The notes below the pieces were generated by a model that saw nothing but the letters and a program-made list of their open reading frames with translations, did not search any database and was not told the origin of the DNA. Shown one piece after another: positions 11,401 to 23,787 of a DNA stretch of 64,000 nt (its first letter is position 1; each line of letters begins with the position of its first letter). Made by a program: the position numbers and the translations under genes. The DNA is taken from positions 21,512,001 through 21,576,000 of the forward strand of contig NC_133007.1 of NCBI RefSeq assembly GCF_048564905.1. Reading direction: 5' to 3'. This DNA is from Vicugna pacos (taxonomy: Eukaryota > Chordata > Mammalia > Artiodactyla > Camelidae).

Positions 11401-14400
11401 AACTACTTCTGTGGTCTCGAGGAAGTTAACTAACCTCTTATGTTTCAGTTTTTCATCCATAAAATGAAGTTAACGGTGCTGCCTGCTTCACAGGGGATGT
11501 ATGAGGATTAGGTGAGATATAGTATATAAAGTGCATAGGAAAGTGTTGAGCTATAACAAGTTCTCCAAAATGAATGCTCATGTTATTCAGCTCTTTGGAG
11601 GCTGAGCATGTATTTCACTTAGTATTGTAATCAGAGTCAGGAAGAGAGACTATTCAGTAATCTTTTGTTGACATTAATTGATTAGAAAGTGAGTTAAAGA
11701 ATCTTGAGATAAGATGACAAATTTTTTTAAAAATTCCTTTTTTAAAAAATTATTTTGGGGAGGGGAAGGTAATTAGGTTTATTTATGTATTTACATATTT
11801 GTTTATTTTAATGGAGGTACTGGGGTTTGAACTCAGGACCTTGTGCATGCTAAGCATGCATTCTACTACTGAGCTATACCCTCCCCCCACCGGATGATAA
11901 AGTTTTAATGTGTGACCCTTTTCTGAGGGTTTCTCATGTTCACAACCAGGATCCTAGGGAGACTTCGACATTTTTAACTTAAAGGAACATGTAGTCAAGA
12001 CATCTAATTACATGATTACATTGTATTGTAAAATATTCTAATTGTTTTCACAATAGCATCTCCCCCCATTTCCACTTCTTCTCTGGATACATTTTGAGCA
12101 GCTTTGTGCCAGGCACTGGGCTGGGTACTGAGGATTCCGTGGTGAATAAGTACACAGCCCTTTGTTCGCAGAGTCTACATCTATCGTATGAATCAGTATG
12201 TAATTGCAGCCGTGATTATTGCACAACAGAGTGCCCAACACGGTAGGTGCTCAAAACGTATTAGTTGAGTGAATAAATAATTTATTTTCAAGTGTCTTAG
12301 AGGCTGATTGGGATGATTTGGGGACCACATGTGTTGGGGAGCAGGGACTTTCAAATTACTGTCCATAGGGGTGGGCCTGGGCCCTGAAGTTCATTTGGAC
12401 CCTCAATTCAGGTTTTGGCTGTGCATTCTGAGGAAACCCCAAAGGATACACTGGAGACTGTGAATGCCCAGGGGCTTCGAGGCCTGGGATGAGACGTGCT
12501 GGGGTGGGGGAAAAAGGGCAGGGACAGCATCTCACAGATTATCTCTGAAAGTTGCTGGCTGTTCATATAGGTTGTGTTGAAACTTTCACTTTTCAGGAAA
12601 GATTCTCTGATTGCAATTCCTCTGGCTGGGATTCAGACAAGTTCTAAGAAAGCTGGACTCACTTTTGCCTGTCTTCTCATTGGACCTACCATCCAACAAA
12701 GTGTGAATAGTGAAGTAACTGGGCACAGGAGAGAGACTGGGACTCAGAGAACTCAGGGTTGCAGCACCATCCTGGAGGAAACCAGTTTTATAAAAATTCC
12801 CCTAGAGATAGCTGGGCCATTGTCTTCATGACAGGTGTACAAAAAAGTGCACAAAGTGATAAATGTACATCTAAATGAGTTATCGTTAAGTGAATATACC
12901 CTTGTACCTACCATGTGTTCTCTCTGTTACCTTCTCCCTCTCCCACAAATACAATCACCCTTCTGACTTCTAACATCATAGGTTAGTTTTGCCTGTATAT
13001 AAATGGAATCATAAAGTATACTCTTGTATTTGGCTTCTTTTGCTCCACATCTGATTGAGATTCATCTCTGTTATCACTTGTAGCAGGTCATTTTCATGAC
13101 TGTATAGTAGTTCATTGGATGACTATACAGTAGTTTATTCATCTATTCTGCTATTGATGAACCTTTGGATTGTTTCCAGGGTGTTTTTCCCCTATTACAA
13201 TAATGCTGCTGTGAGCCTTTTTGTTCACGCATGTCTGTTAGGTGTATCCCTAGAGGTAGGGTCACTGAGTATGTACATATGCCTCTAGCAGATGCTCCCA
13301 ACTATTTTCCAAAGTGGTTGAACCAAGCAGTGCATGAGAGTTCCAAGTTGCTTCAGGGTCACTGGTTTTGCATTCTGAGGGCCTGCAAATGGGAAATGAA
13401 AACGCAAAGATGTGGAGCCTGTAAGGTGAAAGTCGAAGCCAAGGGAACCACATCTCTGCAGCTTCCCTGGTAGTCTGCACGAAAATCTTACATGAACGTC
13501 ATTTCTGGGAAATGAATTAAATTTATTAATAAATCAGTTGAACACTTCATGAAACCCTTACTGTGTTCCAAGAACTATGCAAAATTTTGCGGGGAAAACA
13601 GAGATGAAACAGACATTGATTCCATCCTTAGGAATCTTTCAGATGGTTAGAGGAAAGCAGGCCTGGACAATAACAACTCTAAGGGAAGACAGAAAATGCT
13701 AAGGGTACCAACAGGCTAGACACATTTAGGAGCACAAAGGGTGCTCAGAAGATGGAGATTCCTTCAAGATAGGGACACCTAGGGAAGTGGCCTTGAAGGA
13801 TAACTGAGAGTTCAGGAGATAGGGATAAGGTAGAAGGACAATCCAAGCAGAAGGAACAGCCTGAACAGAAGTAGGGAAAATGTAGGCTAGAACAGGGAAA
13901 CATGAAAAGCAAATGCCTTTGTTATCTTGGGGAAGATTGTATTACAATTGGGATGATTCAGTTAACTGATACAAAGAGTGGGGGCACAGGCTAGGTAAGT
14001 TTGTCAGAGGTAAGGAGGTTGCATTGCCTGAGAAGAGGAGTCAATACAGTCAGCAGAAAGCCCCCAAGGGTGGGGCTAGGTCAAGAAGAAGAGAGGCGAT
14101 GAAGCGGACGGGGTCCATGGAGGATATTTTATCTACTTTACGATTTTGCCTTGACTAGGGCCAGCCCTGCCTCAGCGTTTCTGGGATCTCACTGAGCTTT
14201 ATCCCCCCAGTCCCCATCAGGAACCCCTTCTGTTGCCATCACCTTAAGTGTGGTGGCCTGACGCCAAGCTGAGAAAACCTCAACATCCTTTTGTTGGCTA
14301 GGGGAAGTTATACGTCTCTGAAAGTTTTATTTTTTTCTCCCCTGCCCTCTCTCCTGGGTGCTCAGACCTCAGCCTTCCTCCCGCCTCACCCTTCTTCCAC

Positions 14401-17400
14401 CCAGCAGGTCCAGGTCAGAGGAGGCTGAGCTGACTGTGGACACTGCTTGTCTTTGGAGGCTGCAGCCCCTGCACCCAAGTTCCGGGCTGAGCAGGATTCA
14501 CTGCTGAGTCAGCTCCTCTCCCTGACCGACCCCCATGCTGGCTGCCTTCTTCCTGTGAAGGCAATGGAGTTAATCATTTGTCCTTCACCCTCCCTCTGCA
14601 GACTTACTGTTTCGCCCCCTTCTTTCTTAACCACCGGAAGAGGGGCCCCAAAACTGCCGAGCAGTAGCAACAGCAGTGGCAGCAGCCCCGGGGCCTCCTC
14701 TGACCACCGGAATCTGCTGTGGCCTCTCTGGTCTGAACAATCCACCACCTGCTGTTGGGCCTACCTCCACTTCTCACCAACATGGGAGAACTTGTGTTGA
14801 AGTTACTTTTTCATCCTGGCATTTCTTATCTCTCCATCTGGCGTAAGCGCCCCTCTGAGATGGGGCGGAGGTCTTTTTGTATCAGTCACAATACCCAATA
14901 CGGTGTACCTTGCCCACTCGCTTTCTGCTGTATCGACCCCGCCCCCCACCTCGCCTCACCCCCACCTCTGTCTGGCCCTGCCTCACTCTGAATACCTTCC
15001 TTTGCTCCACACTGGGCTGTTGAGGGCTGCAGAAGAAAATTCAAGCACAGAGAGCAACCACAGATTGAGAACCTTTTGTTTCAGCTGGGTCCTCAGTGGC
15101 CCAGGAATCCTGGCTTCTGAGCCACAGCTTCTCCCATTCTCCAAAAGGGCGATCCCACACCTTCACCATCTCTTCAAAATCCTGTTCCTTATCACAGCCT
15201 CTATCAGCCCATGCTCTCCTTCAGAGAAATGGAGACATCCGTTAAGGATCTGCCAACCCCACCAATTCCCCAAGTCAACCTACCTCATCTGCTCCCATAA
15301 AGAACCACATTAGCCTCTGCTCTTTGCTAGGGACCTCTTCTCCTTTCCTCATCCAGTCCTTCCCCGTGTGCTCTGGACATCACTGCTTCACCTGGGAGGT
15401 CATCCAGGGCCTCCCTGGTCCATGATGACATCTCTGATCTTTCTTCTCCTGCTCCTTTTTCTGCTGGCTTTCCACTCTCAGTTCATTATCCCCCATTTAA
15501 AAAACATTGGAAAATCACCCAGTTCTCCCTTCCGTGTCTTTCTTACTACTCATACAGAACACTTCACTTCTGACACCTCTGGTCACCAAATGTGTGGGGT
15601 TTTTTCCCCCACACCAAGCAATTCTCTGTGACACCAGCTGACAGTCCTGTAGTTCAACTCAATTCTGACACTACCAAGATGCCTTGGTCTTTCTTGTGAT
15701 CAGCCCCCACCCAGGAGTCATCCAGGAGTCCACCCAGAGTCACCTTAACAGAATACAAGATGCTCCTGGTGCTCTTATTACTTAGGAATTTAAAAGGGTT
15801 TTTGGAGCCTCATGTCAGGAACAGGGTTAAAGACTAAATACTAAATAAAGCAAGTGATATTTTATTGTGGGAAATTACAAGGATTTCAGAGACTCTGTGC
15901 CAGGAACTGGGGAGGAGAGACATAGATATATGTATATGTATATATATATATTTCTATTATCTCACAAAAACCAAACCAAAAAACCAAAATAGTGCTCTTC
16001 CTCACTCCTCCTGTCCTGCCCTATAGATTTTTGATTTTGTGGCAAGCGCTTCTGGCACCCATCCTGGAACCCTTAAACTTGGCTTTTCTTGTTGCTCTTG
16101 GAGTTGCCTCCTGTTAAATACTCAAGATTCATCTCTAGTCTCAGCCCTTTGCTGCTGAAGTGAGGTGGAGCTTTGGACGCCCATCACTTAGCCCAGCACC
16201 TGGCCAATGAAATGTATATCCATTGGTGTGGCTCCCTCTCTATTGGGCCTTACCCTTGACCCTTCATATGACTGACATTGCCATTGCTAATTAATCAGTC
16301 TTGGAAGTTCCATATTTTCCTTTAGTACTTGCTTGTTATGTATGGAATGTGTTTCCACCTTTCTGTGTACCATTCTCTTCCAAACTCTCCCCAACTCTGC
16401 TTGCAGGGTTCATCTCTTGAATGTAATTTTATTGCTTTATCTTCTCCCACTTCCATAGTCTATGAAGGTGATGCCCTGTTTCTAGGAAACGAAGATTTAT
16501 GATATGTATGTATTTCTTTGCGATTGCTGCCAATCACTAAGATCGTCTCTCTTAGTACTTCTATCTCTAACATTCTGCCTAAGATCTGCACCTTCTGCTT
16601 GATTCCTGATACCCAGAGGGCCTTTGAAGTTGCTGTTCCCTCTACCTGGATTTTTTTTTTTCCTGTAGCTCTTCCCTTGGCTGGATCCTTCATATCTTTC
16701 ATTTCTTAGCTCAAATGTCACCTCCTCTGAGAGGTCTTCCCTGGCCATGAATCTACTACTCTAGTACCTCACCTTTAAAAACTTTTTTCATGGCATCTCT
16801 GCCTCTCTGAAAGAATCTGGTTTTACTTTTCACCTATTTGTGGTGTGTACCCCAAGTGGAGTGTGAACTTCATGAGAACAGGGATCTTGTTTCTCTTGCT
16901 CACCCTTCTATTCCAATTCCTTAGAGCAGTGGTTCTCAACTGGGGACAATTTTGCCCCCAGGGGACATTTGGAAATGTCTAAAAATTTGTTTTGTTTGTC
17001 ATGACTGGGGCAGGGGTGCTAGAATCTAGTGGATAGAGGCCAGGGATGATGCTAAACATCCTTACCATGCGCAGGACAGCTCCCCTTTCCCCTGCAACAG
17101 GGAGTTAATAGGCCCCAAATGTCAAGTGTCGAGATTAAGATATCCCAAGCTAGAGCAATGCCTGACACACAGGGAGTATTCAGTAAATACTTGTTGAAAA
17201 TAGGAGTGAATAGTCTTCTTATTGCCTCAGAGGGGCTCACTGATTCTTTTTTTTTTTTTGTAATTATTGCATTTTAAATTTTTAAAAAATTTTTTGGCAG
17301 AGGGGAGGAATTAGTTTTTTTTTCTTTTAATACTTATTTATTTATTTTTAGAGGAGGTACAAGGGATTGAACCCAGGATTTTGTGCACGCTAAGCATGTA

Positions 17401-20400
17401 CTCCACCACTTGAGCTATGCCCTCTCCCCTGGGCCATACCCTCCCCCACCACTGATTCTTATAGATGTACCTGGAACCTAGGTTTAGGACACCTTCTTCA
17501 TCAATCTGTAAATTCGCCTAATCTACTTTCTAGTCTATTTTACCTGTATAAGTTTTCTGATCCATGGATTTATGGCTGTTATTTGAGTAACTTAGAATCA
17601 GGAAGACTTTTCTTTTTCTTTTTTCTTTTTCCATTATTTTATCGAAGTATAGTCAGTTTACAATGTTGTGTCAGTTTCTGGTGTACAGCACAGTGCTTCA
17701 GTCATACATGAATATACATATATTCGTTTTCATATTCTTTTTCACTGTAAGCTACTACAAGATATCGAATATGGTTCCCTGTGCTATACAGTATAAACTT
17801 GTTTATCTATTTTATATATACGAGTCAGTATCTGCAAATCTCGAACTCCCAATTTACCCCTTCCCACCCCCTTCCCCTCTGGTAGCCATAAGTTTGTTTC
17901 CTATGTCTGTGAGTCTGCTTCTGTTTTATAAATAAGTTCATTTGTCTTTTTTTTTTTCAGATTCCATGTATGATTGATATCACATGCTATTTTTTAGGAA
18001 GACTTTTCTAATATTTAGCCAAAAGATGAGTGCAGATATCGTCTATATCTCCACTCTTGCTGTGGCAATGTTTATACAGTGGCAACATTCTATTAGCTCT
18101 TACCAAAGTATCTTTTACTTAGTTTAATGATCAGAACAACTCTATAAGAATTAGCAAGTACTCCTCTTTTATGTTTTATATTTTTATCAAGATACAACTT
18201 ACAGTCATATACAAAGAGTTTAAGTGAACAGCTTGATGAACATTTATATATATATGTACATGTAACCACAACCCATTTCAAAATGTAAAACATTTCTAGT
18301 CTTCTTTGTGCTCCCTCCGAGATGATATTCCCTTCAAAGTTAACCAATATTCTAACCTCTCTTATCATAGATTAATTTTTTTCCTGATTTTGAACTTCAT
18401 ATATGTAACAGCTTTTACTATATACTTTTGTGACTGACTTCTTTATTAATAACCAGCCTGATACGATCCACAAAAATGTCCATCCACATTTTTGCCGGTA
18501 GAAGTAGTTTATTCATTTTTGTTACTGTGTAACATTACATGAATAGAACGTGGTTAAAAGATGTCAGTTTTCCAAAGTGGTTGTACCATTTATACTCCCA
18601 CTAGTAATGAACGAGAGTCTCAGTTACTCCTCATCCCTGTCAACACTTAGAATTTTCAATTTTTTAGATGTTTGCCATTTGGGTGGGGATGTAGTAGAGT
18701 CTCATTTTTTTCCTATATCCAACCATGTTGGGGGCCCTTTGCATGCTTTTTGGCCAATTGGATCTCATTTTTTATAAAATGCCTGCTCAAGTCTTCTGCC
18801 ATTTTTTTTTTAATTGTTGAGTTGTCAGTTTATTTCTTACCGATTTTCAGGAATTCTTTATACACAGGCATACCTTGTTTTATTGAGCTTCACTTTATTG
18901 CATTTCACAGATACTGAGTTTTTTGTACAAATGGAAGATTTGTAGCAACTCTGTGTTGAGCAAGTCTATTGGTGCCACTTTTCTAACATCATTTGCTCAC
19001 TTTGTGTCTTTGCCACATTTTGGTAATTCTCACAATATTTCAAACTTTTTCATTATCATTATATTTGTTATGGTGATCTGTGGTCAGATATCTTTGATGT
19101 CACCATTGTAATTGTTTTTGGGCACCACAAACTGTGCCCCTGTGAACTTAATTGTTAAAATGCCAACTGTTGACAAAATTAATCAATAAACAATCAATGA
19201 TAAGAATAATAAAGAGTTTTATTTGAGACGAACTGAGGACTAGCCTGGAAGCCTATTTCCCAGATTACTCTGAGAAGTTGCTATGGATAAGCAAGGTTTT
19301 CAGCACAGTTTTGTATCTTGTTAGAACAAAGAACATTAGACAAGTCAGGGTTACATTTCTTCAAAGTTTAAAAAAAAAGAACAGACCGGCACATACACAG
19401 CGAGTCAGTATGGCCTTGGCACCTGGGAATAGAGAGGGCGTCTTAATCATCAAATGAATTCCAGCATCAGTGTCCCAGCATTAGTGTCCCAGGAAGAGGG
19501 GGCATTTAATCTTTATTTTTAACATGGATATTCTTTACTTCTGGCCAATGTGCGCTTTTCTTTAATAATTAAAGAAAATGTGCAACATATGTTTGAGGCC
19601 ACAAACAGGCTAGTTTAGTGAGCACAAATTCAAGTTAACTCATGTATAAGCCAGAATGACTTCCCTAAATCTCAGTATGTGAACATTTATTTTACCACAA
19701 CAAAAGATTAAGAATATTATATAAACTTAGTTGATAAAGTAGTGGCAGGTTTTGAGGGGATTTTGAAAGTTCTACTGGGGCATTATCTGCAGTAGAGAAA
19801 TCATTTGTGAAAGGAGGAGACAATCGATGGTGGCAAACTTCATTGTTGTGTTATTTTAAGAAATTGCCACAGCCAGCCTATCTTCACCAACCACCACCCT
19901 GACCAGTCATCATCCATGAACACTGAGGCAAGACCTTCCATCAGCAAAAAGATTACAACTTGCTGAAGGCTCAGATGATGGTTAGCATTTTTTAGCGATA
20001 AAGAATTTTTTTTTTTTTTAAGAATTGTTAAATAAGGTTTGTGCACTGTATTTTTCTTTTTAGACATAATGCTATTGCACACTTAATAGACCATAGTATG
20101 TGGTAAACATAACTTTTATATGCACTTGGAAACCAAAAAATTGTGTGGCTTTCTTTATTACAGTATTTGCTTTATTGTGGTCTGGACCTGAAACTGCGAT
20201 ATCTCCAAGGTGTGCCTGTGTTCTGGATATGAGCTCTTTATTAAATACATGTGTTGCAAACATTTTCTCTCCGTCTGTGTCTTGCTTTTTCACTCTTTTT
20301 ATGTTGTCTTTTGCCAAATGGAAGTTCTAAGTTTTAATGAAGTCCAATGTATTAATCTTCTTTTATGGTTAGCAATTTTTTTTGTCCTGTTAAAAAAAAT

Positions 20401-23400
20401 TGTCTACCGTAAGGCATAGGAAATAATCTCTTATGATTTCCTCTAGGAGCTTAAATTTTATCATTCATATTTACATCTATGATATATTTTGAATTAATTG
20501 TTACATGTGGTGTGAGGGAGATGTCAAGATTTATTATTTTTTTCTTATGGATATCCAACTGAGTCAATACCATTTTTTTTAAAAGACCATGTATGTCTAG
20601 ACTATTATATCCCATTGACTATTTTTCTATCCTGGTAATAATAGCATACTGTCTTTAATTTTTGAAGTTTTATAATACCTCTTGATATTGGGGGGTGAAA
20701 ATCTAGTTTTGTTCTTTAAGATTGCCTTGTCTATACTATGTTCTTCACATTTCTATATACATTTTAGAATCAATTTGTCAACTTCCATGAAAATAACCTG
20801 CTAGGATTTTAACTGAAATTCTTTTAAATCTGTAGATTAATTTAGGGAAATACTGACATCTTAACTATAAGTCTTCCAATAAAAACATGGTATACACCTC
20901 TATTTATTTGACTCTAAATTTTTCTCAGAAATCTTTTGTTGCATTAAGTATGTGGGTCTTAAACATTTCTTGTTGAGTTTATTACTAGGCATTTGACTTT
21001 TTTGGTGCTGTTGAAAGTAGTATTGTTTTCAAAATTTCATTTTTTATATGTTTGTGCTAATGTATAGCAATACAAGTAATTTTTATGTAATGACCTTGTA
21101 TCTAGTAACCTTGCTAAACTGACTTAATACATTCAAAATAATTTTTCATATATCCCTACATACACAGTTATATCATATGAATAATGACAGTTTTACTTAT
21201 TCATTTCCAATTTTTATTCTTTTCATTTGTTTTCTTGTTCTGTTGAACTAGCTATGACCTCCAGTACAATGCTAACTGAAAGAGTTGTTTATCAAGTCCT
21301 TGTCTTATTCCTGAAATCAGGGGAAAAGCATTTTATATTTTATCATAGAGTATGATTTTAGCTGTAGGTTTTGGTACACACTTTAATTGGACTGAGAAAA
21401 TTTCCTTCCATTCCTAGTTAGCCGAAAGTTAAAAAAAATCATCAATGTGTGTTGAATTTTAACAAATGTCTCTTCTGTACCTATTAAAACTATCATTTAT
21501 TTTTCTCTTTTGTTCTGTTAGCATGTTGAATTACATTCATTGATTTTAAAATGTTAATAAACTTTAAATACTTGGGATAAATCTCAATTGTTTAGGATAT
21601 ATTATTCTTTTTATACACTGCTAGGTTCAGTTTGCTAATGTTCAATTTGCATTTATGTTCATGAGAGACATTAGCTTGTAATTTTCGGTTTTTGTTAGGT
21701 TGTTACCAAGTTTTGTTATCAGGATTTTACTTAAAAAAAATGAGTTTCTATTCTATGTAAGATGTTGGTATTAATTCTTAAATGTTTGGAAAATCCGCCA
21801 GTGAAGCCATGTGGAAGATTTATAGGGAGATTTTAAAGTATGGATTCAACTTTAAAGTATTTAGCAGTCTTTAAATTCATTTTTCTTCTTGTGTCGGTAT
21901 TGGTATGCATACTTTGGAAGAAATTTTAGCCATTTAATTTGAATTTCCAAGTTTATTGACATAAAGTTATTTATAATATTTTCTTCTTATTTTAATGTCT
22001 GCAGGATCCCTAGTGACATCTTTTTCCATTTCTGGTATTGTCAATTTATTTTCCCACTTTTCTTTAGATTTTGCTAGAAATATATAAATTTTAACTTTTT
22101 TTATTTGAAGAATTTACTTTTGGCTTTACTGATCTTCTCTGCTATATATTTGCCTTCTTCTATTCCATTGATGCCTGCTCTTAACTTTATTGTTTCTTTC
22201 TTTGGGTTATGATTATCATCATTATTATAATTACTGTTCCTTTTATTGGTTTATTGAGATTGAAACTTAGATTATTGACTTGCAAACTTTCTTCTTTTGT
22301 AGTATATGAATTTAAAGCTGTACATTTCTGTCTAAGCACTGCTCTAATTGTATTCTATGCTTTGATATTCATTATTACTTAGTTCTAAATATTTTCCAAA
22401 TCCCACTGGGATTTGTTCTTTGACTTATGGGTTTTTAGAAATATGATGTTGGGGATTTTCTGGTTATTTTCTGGTTTTGGTGTCAAGGTATAACTTTATA
22501 AAACTAGTTCAGAAGTATTATCTTTTTCTATCTCTGAAAGGATTTGTCTAAGATTGGAGTTATTTCTTTTAAAATATTTGGTAGAATAAACTAGTGAAAT
22601 CAAGTAGGCTTGGAGTTTACCTTACGAGAAGTTTTTTCAATATCAACCCAATTTACTTAATAATAGACAATTTTCTATTTCTTCTAAATTTTAAAACTTA
22701 TTGACATAAAGCAGTTCATAACTCTTAAGATCTTATTAACATCTATAAGTTCTATAGTGATGTCTTAAGAAAATTCCCAGTATTGTTTTTTGTACCTTGT
22801 CACATTTCTTTTGATCAGTCTATCTTTGCACTAATATGTCTTAATTTTTTTATGAATAAAAATGGTTCTACTGTATAACTGTTTTCCATTTCCTCTTTCT
22901 CTGCATCCACTCTCTCTTTTTTCACTTAATTTTTTCTTTTTGTGGATTCTTGAGGATGATGAGATTGACAGCTTATTTTCAGCCTTGTTATTTTATAACA
23001 ATATATTTAAGACTATAATTTCCTCTCTAATTGTGGCTTTAGCTGCATCCCATAAATTTTTATATATAATATTTTCACTATTAATTAATTTAAAATATTT
23101 TCTGATTTGTATTATGATTTCTTCTTTCACCATTAAGTTCACTCAAGAAAATAGGGATTTTTAAAAAATGTGTATTTCTTTATGTTGATTTCTAGATTTA
23201 AAATTACTTTATGGCTCAGCATTTGGTCAAATTTTGTAAATGTTCATGGACTCTTGAAAATAATGGCAATTTTTTATTGAAGTATAGTAGATTTACAATA
23301 TTGTGTTAGTTTCAGGTGTACAGAAAATTGATTCAGTTTTATATATGTATAGTTTATATATTAAATTTATTTTGTATTTATATTATATTTCATTATAGGT

Positions 23401-23732
23401 TACTACATATTGATATTGAATATAATTCCCTGTGCTATATAGTAAATCTTGGTTTCTTATCTATTTTATATATAGTAGTTTGTATCTGTTAATCCCCTAC
23501 TCCTATGTCCTTCTCTCTCTCCACTTCAGTAACCATAAATTTGTATTCTATGTCTGTGAGTCTATTTCTGTATATAGATTCATTTGTATTATTTTTCAGA
23601 TTCCACATAGAAATGATATCATATAGTATTTGTCTTTGTCTGAATTACTTCACTAATTATAATATTTTCTAGGTCCATCCATGTTGCTGCAAATAGCAAT
23701 ATTTAATTCTTTTTTATGGCTTTATAATATTC

Positions 23733-23787
<55 letters not shown>

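Noticed and set aside
20072-20317. 81-codon minus-strand open frame as a gene
   Set aside because: It lies within the 3' end of the Tigger transposon and its L1 flank.
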